The translations under genes were made by a program, and so were the position numbers. Below are positions 1 through 8,490 of a stretch of DNA of 64,000 nt, piece after piece; position 1 is the stretch's first letter, and every line of letters begins with the position of its first letter. This DNA comes from JAXLYX01 sp046351215 (GTDB lineage Bacteria; Myxococcota_A; Polyangia; Polyangiales; Houyiibacteriaceae): positions 248,001 to 312,000 of the forward strand of contig JAXLYX010000005.1 in NCBI GenBank assembly GCA_046351215.1, given 5' to 3'. The notes beneath the pieces were generated by a model that was given only the letters and a program-made list of their open reading frames with translations, had not been told where the DNA came from and did not search any database.

Positions 1-651
1 CAGGCCGAGCTCGACGCCACGGATGGTCGAGCCGTAGAGCACCGAGCGGAGCTGCACGGCGAGCTTCTCCCGCAGGGTGTCGTCCACGAAGGTCTCGAGG
101 AAGGGCTTGCCCTGGACCTCGCTCGCCTCGAAGCCGGCGGTCACGCACGCCGTGCGGTTGCAGAAGACGACCCGCAGCGACGCGTCCAGCGTCACGATGA
201 GCGCGTCGACGGTCTCCACGACGTTGCGGTAGAGCTCCTCGGAGAGCGCGAGCTCCTCGGCCAGGGCCTCCTTCTCGCGTCGCAGCCTGACCTGCGCGAG
301 CGCTCGATCCGCGATGGCGATGAAATCCCTGGAATCGAAGGGCTTCTGGACGTACGCGAAGGCGCCGTGCCGCACGGCCGCGACCGCCGAGTCGACGGTG
401 GCGTTGCCCGTGACGAGGATGATCTCGGAGTTCGGGGAATGGGCGCGGAGCAGCGGGAGCAGGTCGACGCCCGAGCGCCCCCCGGGGAGCCGCACGTCGA
501 CGATCGCGAGGTCGAACTCCGTCCTCTTCGCGTTCTCGACCGCCTTCTCGCCGTCGGACGCGATGACGACGTCCAGATCGAGGGTCTCGAGGAGCTCGGC
601 GACGTTGGTCGCCAGATCCGCGTTGTCCTCGACGACGAGCGCGCGCGTCAT
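1..651 (-). CDS. REC-PAS signalling protein (partial, 3' end outside window)
   Basis: Receiver-domain protein cut by the left window edge; 217 codons are visible without a stop. Residues 1-120 form a response-regulator receiver: acidic pair E8-D9, phospho-acceptor D52 in IVDVRLPGG and conserved K103 in VQKPFD. A short coiled linker follows, then a PAS-like domain from about residue 145 (LYRNVVETVDALIVTLDAS). The remainder could be a histidine kinase, making this a hybrid sensor, or a GGDEF or sigma-54 output; the sequence does not say. The ATG overlaps the stop of the upstream tandem-receiver gene (ATGA at 648-651), so it is the third gene of a leftward operon headed by a globin-coupled kinase. 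It probably receives phosphate in that relay (inference). Confidence 0.8.
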   Translation of the reverse strand, partial: MTRALVVEDNADLATNVAELLETLDLDVVIASDGEKAVENAKRTEFDLAIVDVRLPGGRSGVDLLPLLRAHSPNSEIILVTGNATVDSAVAAVRHGAFAYVQKPFDSRDFIAIADRALAQVRLRREKEALAEELALSEELYRNVVETVDALIVTLDASLRVVFCNRTACVTAGFEASEVQGKPFLETFVDDTLREKLAVQLRSVLYGSTIRGVELGL

Positions 652-1370
652 CGAGGCGTGCCGAGCGAGTGGATCGCGGAGAAGAGGCGGTCGGGCGTGA
701 ACGGCTTCGGCAGGAAGACGACGCGCTCGTAGTGCGCGGCGCGGAGGCGCGCCTCGATGGCTCCGAGCTCGAAGCCGGAGATCACGACGACGGGGAGCGC
801 GTGCCCGAGGACGAGCTCCGTCGCGAGCGCGACTCCGTCCCCGTCGGGCAGTTTCACGTCGAGCACGACCGCGTCGTGCTCCCCGAGCAGGAGCCGGGCA
901 CGCGCATCGCGCGCCGTCCCGACCCACTCCGGGTGGTAGCCGTGCGCTGCGAGCGTCTCGACCAGGTAGGTGCCGAGCTCGATGTCGTCGTCGACGACGA
1001 GGAGCCGCTCGATGCCCTCGTGTCCCTGGCCGAGCGCATCGAGGAGCCGATGGATCGGGATCGGCTTCGGGAGGATGTCCCGGACGCCCGCGCGACGGGC
1101 CGCCTCGAGACGATCGTCGGTCGTGTAGGCGGTCATGAGGACGAAGACCGCGTTCGGCATCCGCTGCGAGAGGAGGCCGTGCAGCGTGACGCCGTCCATC
1201 CCGGGCAGGCGGACGTCGAGCAGGACGTAGTCGAACGTCCGCCGCTCGGCCATCTTCAGCGCCTCCTCCGGCGTGTGCACCGTCGTGACGTCGTAGCCCT
1301 CTTCGGTGAGGATCTCCTCGAGGTTCGCCGCCAGCGCGACGTTGTCGTCGGTGACGAGGACGGTCGGCAT
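648..1370 (-). CDS. Tandem-receiver response regulator (REC-REC)
   Basis: 240 residues holding two receiver domains and no recognisable output domain. REC1 has acidic D8-D9, acceptor D52 (LLDVRLPGMDG) and K102 (LPKPIP). REC2 starts near residue 123 (LLVVDDDIELG), with acceptor about D171 (VLDVKLPDGDG) and a late lysine in FLPKPF. The start is taken as the ATG at 1368-1370, because longer readings in this frame run antisense-like through the kinase gene. Its first base overlaps the last base of the kinase stop (TGATG), so translation is coupled. A protein of two receivers suggests a phosphate shuttle or sink between the globin kinase and the downstream REC-PAS protein (inference). Confidence 0.85.
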   Translation of the reverse strand: MPTVLVTDDNVALAANLEEILTEEGYDVTTVHTPEEALKMAERRTFDYVLLDVRLPGMDGVTLHGLLSQRMPNAVFVLMTAYTTDDRLEAARRAGVRDILPKPIPIHRLLDALGQGHEGIERLLVVDDDIELGTYLVETLAAHGYHPEWVGTARDARARLLLGEHDAVVLDVKLPDGDGVALATELVLGHALPVVVISGFELGAIEARLRAAHYERVVFLPKPFTPDRLFSAIHSLGTPR

Positions 1371-2536
1371 CACTCCATCTCCTTCACGGCCCCGGGGAGC
1401 CGGGCCTCGAAGACCGCCCCTCCCGTGGGGCGGTTCCCGGCCCGGATGGTGCCCCCGTGCTTCTCGCACACTCGGCGGCACAAGGACAACCCGAGCCCCA
1501 CGCCGCGCGTGCGGGTCGTGAAGAGCGGCTCGAAGAGGCGGGGCATGACCTCGGGGGCGATGCCCGCACCGTCGTCCAGGACACGGAGGACGAGGTCGCG
1601 GCCACGCGCGACGAGCTCCACCGTCACCCCGCGGGGGCCGGTACGGGCCGCCTGGATCGCGTTCGTGACGAGATTGAGGATGAGCTGGCGAATCTGGCTG
1701 GCGTCGACGAGGACCGTCGTCGATCCCTCGAGATCGAAGATCACGCGGACGTCCCGGGAGCCCTCGAGGTCGGCGATCGCGTAGTCGACGAGGGAGGCGA
1801 TGTCGACGGGTCGCCGCTCCGCCGGCCGGTCGCGGGCCATCTCGAGGAGGTCCTGGATGATCGAGCTGCAGAGGGTGACCTGCTGCCCGAGCCTCTCGAT
1901 GTGTCGCCTCGCCTTCGGGTCCTGGGCGACCCGGGTGCCGAGGAGGTGGAGCGAGGTCTCCATCACGGCCAGGGGATTGCGGAGCTCGTGGCCGATGGTC
2001 GCGGCGAGCTGACCGAGCGTCGCGAGCTTCTCGGCGTTGCGGAGCCTGTAGTCGTAGTCCTCGCGATACGTCTCGAGCATGATGGCGAGCTCGAGGTCGC
2101 AGATCTTGTCGAGGGCGCGATGGACGCGGAAGACCTTCTCCGCGGGGTATCCCTGGCCCGGCAGGAGCTCGTCCGCGGCCTCGTGCAGCCCCTGACGCAC
2201 CACGTTCATGCCGGAGATCATGTAGCGCTGATCGAGCTGGATCCGGACGTGGGCCCGCCCGATCCGGGCACGGAGCTCGTAGTACTCCCGGTCGTAGACG
2301 CCCGAGAAGATCCCGACCATCCAATGGCGCAGGAACCCCTGCTGCCGTGCGATCTGCTCGTCGTCCGCGAAGACGGAGCGCGCCGCCGGATTCGCGAGGA
2401 TCGCGTCGTAGAAACATCGGACGATCTCGCCGAAGCGCGGCTCGAGGACGGGCCCGACCTCGGCGAGGAGCGCGTGGTCGTCGGGCCCGAAGCCGGTGTA
2501 ACGGGAGAGCTCGGGTACGATCTCGTAGTCGGCCAC
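1370..2536 (-). CDS. Globin-coupled sensor histidine kinase
   Basis: 388 residues: an N-terminal protoglobin/globin-coupled-sensor domain (about 8-160) fused to a HisKA-HATPase core. The heme-proximal histidine is expected at H96, in IGRAHVRIQL, matching the conserved I-G-x-x-H-x-R-I pattern. The H-box is at H183 (TIGHELRNPL); HATPase N and G boxes are NLVTNAIQAA, DDGAGIAPE and GVGLGLSL. There is no membrane segment, so it is a soluble oxygen/redox/gas sensor. The GTG at 2534-2536 is chosen because GGAGGA sits about 10 nt upstream and the protein then starts right at the globin; an ATG far upstream would overlap the divergent usp gene. It heads a three-gene phosphorelay operon and is divergent from two stress-protein genes. 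Ligand specificity cannot be read from sequence. Confidence 0.88.
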   Translation of the reverse strand: MADYEIVPELSRYTGFGPDDHALLAEVGPVLEPRFGEIVRCFYDAILANPAARSVFADDEQIARQQGFLRHWMVGIFSGVYDREYYELRARIGRAHVRIQLDQRYMISGMNVVRQGLHEAADELLPGQGYPAEKVFRVHRALDKICDLELAIMLETYREDYDYRLRNAEKLATLGQLAATIGHELRNPLAVMETSLHLLGTRVAQDPKARRHIERLGQQVTLCSSIIQDLLEMARDRPAERRPVDIASLVDYAIADLEGSRDVRVIFDLEGSTTVLVDASQIRQLILNLVTNAIQAARTGPRGVTVELVARGRDLVLRVLDDGAGIAPEVMPRLFEPLFTTRTRGVGLGLSLCRRVCEKHGGTIRAGNRPTGGAVFEARLPGAVKEME

Positions 2537-2639
2537 GCGGGAAGAGATCCTCCCGGCCCGGGTCAAGTCAAGCGGGGTCGCGAAACGAGCGGCCCACCGA
2601 GGGATGGAAGGCACGATCCGCCGATCCTCCCTTTCGTGT

Positions 2640-2655
2640 TGGCCAGGACCTTGCT
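2640..2655 (+). promoter_or_regulatory. Candidate sigma-54 (-24/-12) promoter of the usp pair
   Basis: TGGCCAGGACCTTGCT fits the RpoN consensus TGGCACG-N4-TTGCW. The GG of the -24 element and the GC of the -12 element have the required spacing, and only two consensus positions differ. Transcription would start near 2667, giving a leader of about 45 nt before the usp ATG at 2712, which has a GAGGAGAA Shine-Dalgarno sequence. No enhancer-binding protein gene is visible nearby unless the cut gene at the window edge is one. Confidence 0.5.
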
Positions 2656-2711
2656 CAATTGCATTGTCGGGGGCAGATGTCTGTCTTGGCCCCACCGGCC
2701 GAGGAGAACCG

Positions 2712-3167
2712 ATGACCGAGATCCGATCCATCGTCTGCCCCGTGGACTTCTCCCCGGGCTCGTCTCACGCGACCGAATACGCGGCGGGCCTGGCGAAGAC
2801 GCTGAATGCGAAGCTTCTCCTCCTCCACGTCTACCCGCTCACGACCTACGTCGGCCCCGACGGCGGGATGATCATCACGCCGGACGTCGCGGCCCAGCTC
2901 TCGGACCAGAGCCAGAAGGCCCTGAACCGCGTCTGCGACCACCTCAAGGAGCGGGGCATCCAGGTGGAGCCGCACGTCCGCGACGGCTCCCCGCTCGACG
3001 AGATCACGGAATTCGCCCTGCAGAACAAGGCGGATCTCATCGTGATGGGCACCCACGGCCGCGGCGGCCTCTCGCGCCTCCTGCTCGGCAGCGTCACGGA
3101 GCGCGTCGTGCGCACCTCGAAGGTCCCGGTCCTCACGGTCCGCATCCCGGAGAAGGAGGCCAAGTGA
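2712..3167 (+). CDS. Universal stress protein (UspA family), ATP-binding type
   Basis: 151 residues, a single Usp domain. The C-terminal nucleotide loop is intact: GTHGRGGLSRLLLGS fits the G-2x-G-9x-G(S/T) motif of ATP-binding Usps, and the start IVCPVDFSPGSS fits the first beta strand. The ATG at 2712 is preceded by GAGGAGAA at 2701-2708. It is first of two overlapping usp genes and is followed by an hsp20 gene. Usp proteins of this type build up in stationary phase, starvation or hypoxia in many bacteria; here the divergent neighbour is a heme-type sensor kinase, which suggests oxygen-linked control (inference). Confidence 0.9.
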   Translation: MTEIRSIVCPVDFSPGSSHATEYAAGLAKTLNAKLLLLHVYPLTTYVGPDGGMIITPDVAAQLSDQSQKALNRVCDHLKERGIQVEPHVRDGSPLDEITEFALQNKADLIVMGTHGRGGLSRLLLGSVTERVVRTSKVPVLTVRIPEKEAK

Positions 3168-3601
3168 TCCGCCGCGTCGTCGTCGCCTTCGACTTCAGCG
3201 ATCCCTCCCGGAGGGCCCTCGCCTACGTCCTCGACATGGGCCTCTCCGCGGACGCGACCGTCGATGTCGTGACCGTGGTGCCCGACAAGGACGCGGACGC
3301 CGCCATCGGCAGCCTGCCCATCGGCGAGGTCCCCGGCGAGCGGGACCTGCACCTCCGGTCCTTGCACGACCAACTGGAGCACGAGCTGCTCGAGCGCCGG
3401 AAGGAAGCCGGGCCGCGTCTCATGGCCCACGCCCTCCGCGGCACGCCGGAGAAGGCCCTGCTCGCCCTGGCCAAGCACGTCTCGGCCGACATGGTCGTGG
3501 TCGGCATGTCCGAGAAGACCCTGTTCGAGAAGCTCTTCGCCGGCAGCGTCTCCCGCGAGCTCCTGACCCAGCACCGCTTCCCCATCCTCCTCGTTCCCTG
3601 A
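3164..3601 (+). CDS. Universal stress protein (UspA family), degenerate ATP loop
   Basis: 145 residues, a second Usp domain that starts with GTG at 3164-3166, overlapping the TGA of the first usp gene (GTGA), so it is translationally coupled. The nucleotide loop is altered: GMSEKTLFEKLFAGS keeps the first G and the final GS but has lost the second glycine, so ATP binding is doubtful. It may form a heterodimer with the upstream Usp (inference). A long central insert (about residues 40-80, rich in E, R and L) separates the two halves of the fold. The stop is followed by a weak hairpin, CCGCTC/GAGCGG. Confidence 0.87.
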   Translation: MIRRVVVAFDFSDPSRRALAYVLDMGLSADATVDVVTVVPDKDADAAIGSLPIGEVPGERDLHLRSLHDQLEHELLERRKEAGPRLMAHALRGTPEKALLALAKHVSADMVVVGMSEKTLFEKLFAGSVSRELLTQHRFPILLVP

Positions 3602-3667
3602 GGACCGCTCCCGAGCGGGTGTCCCGTCGCGCGCTCCGGGCGGCCACGTCGGCCGACCGGAGACCCG

Positions 3668-3695
3668 TTGACACCCTCGGAACGGTTCTTAGCTT
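3668..3695 (+). promoter_or_regulatory. Candidate sigma-70-type promoter for hsp20
   Basis: TTGACA (3668-3673) is a perfect -35 hexamer, followed after 16 nt by TAGCTT (3690-3695), a weak -10. It lies about 100 nt before the hsp20 ATG. The 193-nt gap between usp and hsp20 holds no CIRCE element that I can see. A separate hsp20 promoter is plausible but unproven. Confidence 0.35.
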
Positions 3696-3794
3696 CGGTG
3701 CACGACGACGCCGACGCGGGACGGGCCCATGCCCGTGGGGATCCCGCGCCGGCCAGGGAACGCCGCCCTGCGCGCGGCAAGGGAGACATCCGTC

Positions 3795-4211
3795 ATGTTG
3801 ACCCGTTGGGATCCGTTCGCCGAGATGAACCGCCTCCAGGAGCAGATCTGGGGCCGTCGGGCCCCCGCCGAGCTCGCCAACTTCCGACCCGCCGTCGACA
3901 TCCGCGAGGAAGCGGACGCCTACCTCGTCCACTGCGAGATGCCGGGCCTCAAGTCCGAAGAGGTCGACGTCGAGGTCGAGAACGGCATGCTCACCATCCG
4001 CGGCGAGCGGAAGTTCACGAAGGACGAGAACGAGAAGAAGACGTTCCGCCGCATCGAGCGGTACTACGGCTCGTTCGAGCGTTCCTTCTCGCTGCCCGAC
4101 AACGCCGACGGCGGCGCCGTCAGCGCCGAGCTGAAGAACGGGGTGCTGGACGTCCGCATCCCGAAGAAGGCGGCGCCCCAGCCGACCAAGGTCACGGTCA
4201 AGACCACCTGA
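3795..4211 (+). CDS. Small heat-shock protein, Hsp20/alpha-crystallin family
   Basis: 138 residues. The alpha-crystallin domain spans about 35-128, with the typical VENGMLTIRGER strand and the G-V-L signature in ELKNGVLDVRIPK. The N-terminus MLTRWDPFAEMNRLQEQI is the usual class-A bacterial Hsp20 start, which supports the ATG at 3795 (GGGAGA upstream) over an in-frame ATG further up. It is an ATP-independent holdase that keeps unfolding proteins soluble. It is downstream of two usp genes on the same strand, so the three genes form a stress-survival block. The gene is convergent with the RND transporter gene ending at 4218. Confidence 0.93.
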   Translation: MLTRWDPFAEMNRLQEQIWGRRAPAELANFRPAVDIREEADAYLVHCEMPGLKSEEVDVEVENGMLTIRGERKFTKDENEKKTFRRIERYYGSFERSFSLPDNADGGAVSAELKNGVLDVRIPKKAAPQPTKVTVKTT

Positions 4212-4217
4212 TCGCCT

Positions 4218-7200
4218 TCACAGGCTCTCGGCCTCGGAAGCGTGCGCATCGCGCTTCCTCCGGGCCGCGAGCCACGGATAGAGGGACGGCAGGATCAGGA
4301 GGGTGAGGATCGTCGAGGTGAAGAGCCCCCCGACCACGACGGTGGCGAGGGGGCGCTGCACCTCGGCGCCGATGCCCGTCGCGAGCATCATCGGCACGAA
4401 GCCGAGCGCAGCGACGCTGGCCGTCATCAGCACGGGGCGCATCCGCTCCTTGGCCGCGGTCTCGGCGGACTCGCGTGGGCTCCGTCCCTCGGCCTCGAGG
4501 GCGAGGACCCGGTTCATCAGCACGACGCCGTTCAGGACGGCGATGCCCGAGAGCGCGATGAAGCCGACCGCCGACGAGACCGAGACCGCCATGCCGCGCG
4601 ACGCGAGCGCGATCATGCCGCCGACGGCCGCGAAGGGGACGTTGAGGAAGATCACGAGAGCCGCGCGGAGGCTCTGGAACATGAAGAAGAGCAGGCCGAC
4701 GATCGAGAGCAGCACGATCGGTACGACGATCTTCAGGCGTCGGTAGGCGTCCTGCATGTTCTCGTACTGGCCGCCGTACTCGAGCCGGTAGCCCTGCGGG
4801 AGCCGGACCTCCCGCGCGACGCGGCTCCGGAGGTCCTTCACGACCGTGCCGAGATCGCGTCCGCGCACGTTGAAACCCACCGTGATGCGGCGCTGGCCCA
4901 TCGTGTGATCGATCGCGCCCGGGGATTCGACGTGGGTCACCTCGGCGACGCGCGAGAGCGCGACGAGCCGTCCCTCGTTGGCGGGGATCGCGATCTGCTC
5001 GAGATCGTACGCCGTGTGGTCCTGGCCGAGCAGGAGCCGGATCGGGATGCGCACGGGACCCTCGTAGGTCTCGCCGACCGGGATGCCGTTGCGGATGCCC
5101 TCGACGACGCGTAGGACGTCGGCGGGCGACATGCCGACGTGCGAGGCGTGGAGCACGGTCGGTCGCACTTCGACGAGGTCGACGAACGGAGGCGCCGAGA
5201 TGCGCGTGTCGTGTGCGCCCGGGACACGGTCGATCACGTGCCGGATCTCCACCGCCAGCGCGCGGAGACGCCGGAGATCGTCGCCGAAGACGGTCACGCT
5301 CACGTCGCTCACGGAGCCGCCGAGCAGCTCGTTGAAGCGCATCTGGATCGGCTGCGTGAAGTCGGGATCGCCGCCGGGCGCGTGCTGCTCGAGCACCTCC
5401 GTCATCTCCTCGATGAGCCGCTCCTTGGTGAGCCCGGGTCTCCACTCGTTGCGCGGCCTCAGACCGACGAAGACGTCGCCCTGCTCGAGGCCCATGATGT
5501 CGAGCGCGACCTCGGGGCTGCCGATGCGGGAGACCACGTGCGTGACCTCCGGCACGTGCTCGACGAGCGCGCGCTCCATGATGCCGGCCTTGCCGACGGC
5601 GCTCTCGATCCGGATGTCCGGCGAGCGCGTCGTCTGCACGACCATGTCGCCCTCGTCGAGCTGCGGCACGAACTCCATGCCGGAGCGGGAGACCAGCACT
5701 CCCCCGACGACGAGGAGGGCGAGCGAGGCGCCGAGCACGAGCCCCGGCCGGGCCATCGCCCAGGCGAGCGCCGGACGGTGCAAGCGCGCGGCCCACGTCA
5801 CGACGCGCGGCTCCTTCGTCGGCACCGAGCCGCGGCGGAGCACGAGGCTCGAAGCGGCCGGCACGAACGCCAGCGAGAGCACGAGCGAGGTGAGCAGCGC
5901 GAAGACGACCGTCAGCGCCATCGGTCGGAACATCTTCCCGTCCACGCCCGTGAGCGTGATGATCGGGACGTACACGAGCGCGATCATCAGGACCGAGAAG
6001 AAGACGGGTCGGGCCATCGCCCGCGCGGTGTCGCGGATCGTTGCTCGGACGTCCTCCTCGCCCTCGACGGCGAGCTCGTGGAAGAAGCTCTCGACCATCA
6101 CGACGCCACCGTCGACGAGCAGACCGAAGTCGATCGCGCCGAGGCTCATCAGGTTGCCGGGGATGCCGAAGAAGACCATCCCGACCGCGGCGCCGATCAT
6201 GGAGAGCGGGATCGTGAGCGCGACCAGGAGCCCCGCGCGCGCGCTGCCGAGCAGGATGAAGAGCACGGCGACGACGAGGAGGCCTCCCTCGAGCAGGTTC
6301 TTGAAGACCGTGTGGAGCGTGGCCTCGACGAGGACGGCGCGATCGTAGACGACCTCGATCCGCACGTCGTCCGGGAGCGCCGCTTCGACCTCCGGCATCC
6401 GGTTCCGGATCGCGTGGACGACCTCGCGCGCGTTCTCCTCGCGCGCCATCAGGACCATGACGTAGACGACCTCGCCGCCTCCGTTGCCGGTCGCCGCTCC
6501 GAGGCGCGGGGCCGTCCCGGGCCGGATCTGCGCGACGTCGGCCACGCGGATCGCCCGCCCCGTCTGCGAGTCGTGCTCGCTGCGGACGATGGCCGCGCCG
6601 AGATCCCCGGGGCCGCGCGGGAAGGCGACGCCGCGGAGGAGGGTCTGGCCGGAGCCCGAGGGCACGCTCGCGCCCGGGACGCTCCCGGACGCCGCCTCGA
6701 CGGCCCGGATGAGCTCCGACAGGCTGACCCCGAGCGTCGACATGTGCGAAGCGTCCGCGACGACGTCGAGCGTGCGTTGCGCGCCGCCCCAGGAGTTCAC
6801 CTCGACGACGCCGGGCACGGAACGGAGGCGGGGCGCGATGACGAGGTTCACGAGCGTGAGCAGCTCGGCCGGGGTGCGCCGATCGGAGCTCAACGTGAAG
6901 TGGTAGATCTCGCCGAGACCGCCCGAATACGGGCCGATCTCGGGCGTCTCGACGCCCGCCGGGAGCATCCCCTGCACGGTGGCGACGCGCTCGCCGACCA
7001 TCTGCCGCGCGCGGAAGGGCTCGACGTCGTCGCCGAAGACCGCGGTGACGGAGGAGATGCCGTAGCGCGAGATGCTGCGCTGCATCGTCAGCCCCGGGAT
7101 GCCGCCGAGGGCCGTCTCCACGCGCCGCGTGACGCGGGTCTCGACCTCCTCGGGCGTGAAGCCGGGGGCCTTCGTGAGCACGACGACCTGGTTGTTCGTC

Positions 7201-7325
7201 ACGTCCGGCAGCGCGTCGAGCTTGAGGCCCGTCGCGACGACGCCACCCGCGAGAGCGAAGAGGAGCGTGATGCCGATCACCCATCCACGGTGGGCCTCGG
7301 CGAACGAGACGAAGCGCTCGATCAC
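4218..7325 (-). CDS. RND efflux transporter, heavy-metal (CzcA/CusA) type
   Basis: 1035 residues, normal length for an HME-RND inner-membrane pump. It shows the two-fold RND layout: a helix at the N-terminus, a periplasmic domain, a helix bundle, then a repeat. TM4 contains the charged series of the CzcA class (GAIDFGLLVDGG, with a later E, about residues 393-410), the proton path in metal-exporting RNDs. The periplasmic start LPDVTNNQVVV is also CzcA-like. The start is GTG at 7323-7325, overlapping the stop of the adaptor gene (GTGA). Metal specificity (Co/Zn/Cd versus Cu/Ag) is not clear. No outer-membrane channel gene and no metal-sensing regulator lie next to it. Confidence 0.9.
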   Translation of the reverse strand: MIERFVSFAEAHRGWVIGITLLFALAGGVVATGLKLDALPDVTNNQVVVLTKAPGFTPEEVETRVTRRVETALGGIPGLTMQRSISRYGISSVTAVFGDDVEPFRARQMVGERVATVQGMLPAGVETPEIGPYSGGLGEIYHFTLSSDRRTPAELLTLVNLVIAPRLRSVPGVVEVNSWGGAQRTLDVVADASHMSTLGVSLSELIRAVEAASGSVPGASVPSGSGQTLLRGVAFPRGPGDLGAAIVRSEHDSQTGRAIRVADVAQIRPGTAPRLGAATGNGGGEVVYVMVLMAREENAREVVHAIRNRMPEVEAALPDDVRIEVVYDRAVLVEATLHTVFKNLLEGGLLVVAVLFILLGSARAGLLVALTIPLSMIGAAVGMVFFGIPGNLMSLGAIDFGLLVDGGVVMVESFFHELAVEGEEDVRATIRDTARAMARPVFFSVLMIALVYVPIITLTGVDGKMFRPMALTVVFALLTSLVLSLAFVPAASSLVLRRGSVPTKEPRVVTWAARLHRPALAWAMARPGLVLGASLALLVVGGVLVSRSGMEFVPQLDEGDMVVQTTRSPDIRIESAVGKAGIMERALVEHVPEVTHVVSRIGSPEVALDIMGLEQGDVFVGLRPRNEWRPGLTKERLIEEMTEVLEQHAPGGDPDFTQPIQMRFNELLGGSVSDVSVTVFGDDLRRLRALAVEIRHVIDRVPGAHDTRISAPPFVDLVEVRPTVLHASHVGMSPADVLRVVEGIRNGIPVGETYEGPVRIPIRLLLGQDHTAYDLEQIAIPANEGRLVALSRVAEVTHVESPGAIDHTMGQRRITVGFNVRGRDLGTVVKDLRSRVAREVRLPQGYRLEYGGQYENMQDAYRRLKIVVPIVLLSIVGLLFFMFQSLRAALVIFLNVPFAAVGGMIALASRGMAVSVSSAVGFIALSGIAVLNGVVLMNRVLALEAEGRSPRESAETAAKERMRPVLMTASVAALGFVPMMLATGIGAEVQRPLATVVVGGLFTSTILTLLILPSLYPWLAARRKRDAHASEAESL

Positions 7326-8425
7326 CCGCCACCTCCCGGGGCGGGGCGGGCCGCGAGCGCCTGCGTTCCGTCGCTCGCGACCTGATCGCCCGCGGCGAGC
7401 TCGCCCTCGACGAGCGCGTTGGTCCCCGAGGCGCTGACGACGCGCACCTCGACCGCCTCTTCGCGCCCCTGTCGACGACGCAGCACGCGAGCCCGATCGG
7501 CACCCTCCGAGGCGCGCACGAGGGCTTCGACGGGGATCTCGAGGAAGCGGGCATCCGTCGGATGGGCCCGCACGTGACCCGGCGCGCCGGGCGGGAGCGT
7601 CACGCCCTCGGGGAGGTCGAACCACACGCGGATCCCGCCTTCCTCGCCGGCGTCGAGGACGCGCGTCGGACGGTCGCCGAGGGACACGTGCCTGCCCTGG
7701 AGGTCCTCGAACTCGTAGGCGAAGCCGTCCGGGAGCAGGGAGACGAAGCGGGCCTCGACCCTCGGGCTCGAGCCTCCGACGATGGTCGCGAACGTGCCGC
7801 CCTGCGGGAAGACCTGCCCCGGGATCACCGAGAGGTCCCGGACGATGCCCGCGGTGGACGTCCGGAGCGTGATCCCGCCGCGCTGGAGGACGGCCGCCGC
7901 CTGCTGCGCCGAGACGTCGGCCGAACGGAGCGTCGCGAGCGCCGCGCGCTGTTGCTCGCGCAGCGCGAGGCGCTTGGCCTCGACCTCGAAGACCCGGTCG
8001 ATCGCGACGACGCGCTCCTCGCGGAGGTGGCGCAGGGTCTCGAGCCGTTCGTCGTGCGCGGCGAGCGACTCGGTCGAGCTCACGTAGTCGGCCGCCGCGC
8101 GGAGGACCTCCTGGCTCGTCACGTCGACGATGGCGTCGCCCGCTCGCACCTCGTCGCCCGCCTGGACGTGCACCCGCGTGACGCGGAGGGGGAAGCCGGC
8201 CGAGATCGCCTCCACCGAGGAGGTGCCCGCGAGGGCTCGGCCCGGAGCCTCGAGGAGGGAGAGATCCTCGGGAGCGTGCACGTCGACCCAGGGAGAATCG
8301 ACGCTCGAGCGGGCGGGGCGCGAGGGCGACGCGGAATGAGGAGCGGAGGGCGTCTCGTGCGAGCCGCAAGCCCCGAGCACGAGGCAGGCCGAGAGGAGCG
8401 GGAGCGCCGACAGGGGGAACCGCAT
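7322..8425 (-). CDS. RND periplasmic adaptor (HlyD/CusB family) lipoprotein
   Basis: 367 residues. An N-terminal signal with lipobox LGAC (about residues 17-20) predicts an inner-membrane-anchored lipoprotein adaptor. A biotinyl-lipoyl-like half (VTRVHVQAGDEVRAGDAIV) is followed by a coiled hairpin (about 110-170), the second lipoyl half (ITLRTSTAGIVRDLSVIPG) and beta-barrel/membrane-proximal domains. It connects the RND pump to an outer-membrane TolC-type channel, which is encoded elsewhere. It is translationally coupled to the pump gene. No histidine- or methionine-rich metal motif is evident. Confidence 0.87.
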   Translation of the reverse strand: MRFPLSALPLLSACLVLGACGSHETPSAPHSASPSRPARSSVDSPWVDVHAPEDLSLLEAPGRALAGTSSVEAISAGFPLRVTRVHVQAGDEVRAGDAIVDVTSQEVLRAAADYVSSTESLAAHDERLETLRHLREERVVAIDRVFEVEAKRLALREQQRAALATLRSADVSAQQAAAVLQRGGITLRTSTAGIVRDLSVIPGQVFPQGGTFATIVGGSSPRVEARFVSLLPDGFAYEFEDLQGRHVSLGDRPTRVLDAGEEGGIRVWFDLPEGVTLPPGAPGHVRAHPTDARFLEIPVEALVRASEGADRARVLRRRQGREEAVEVRVVSASGTNALVEGELAAGDQVASDGTQALAARPAPGGGG

Positions 8426-8432
8426 GGGGCCG

Positions 8433-8438
8433 AATATA
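8433..8438 (-). promoter_or_regulatory. Possible -10 element (TATATT) close to the adaptor ATG
   Basis: TATATT on the minus strand lies only 7 nt before the adaptor start codon, in otherwise very GC-rich sequence. If used, transcription would start at or next to the ATG and give a leaderless mRNA; no Shine-Dalgarno sequence is visible. No good -35 hexamer is present at 16-18 nt. Confidence 0.25.
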
Positions 8439-8490
8439 CGCGCCCCCCCGGGATCCGCCCGTCGGCGCCACGTCCTAGGCCGTAACGAAC

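Noticed and set aside
3602..3794. CIRCE or ROSE-type heat-shock element before hsp20
   Set aside because: No TTAGCACTC/GAGTGCTAA dyad and no obvious thermometer pairing with the ribosome site.
4198..7554. Very long open frame (over 1100 codons) in another frame of the RND gene, and similar frames across most genes
   Set aside because: Arginine/proline-rich translations with no domain; they come from the high GC content and mirror the real gene's third-position bias.
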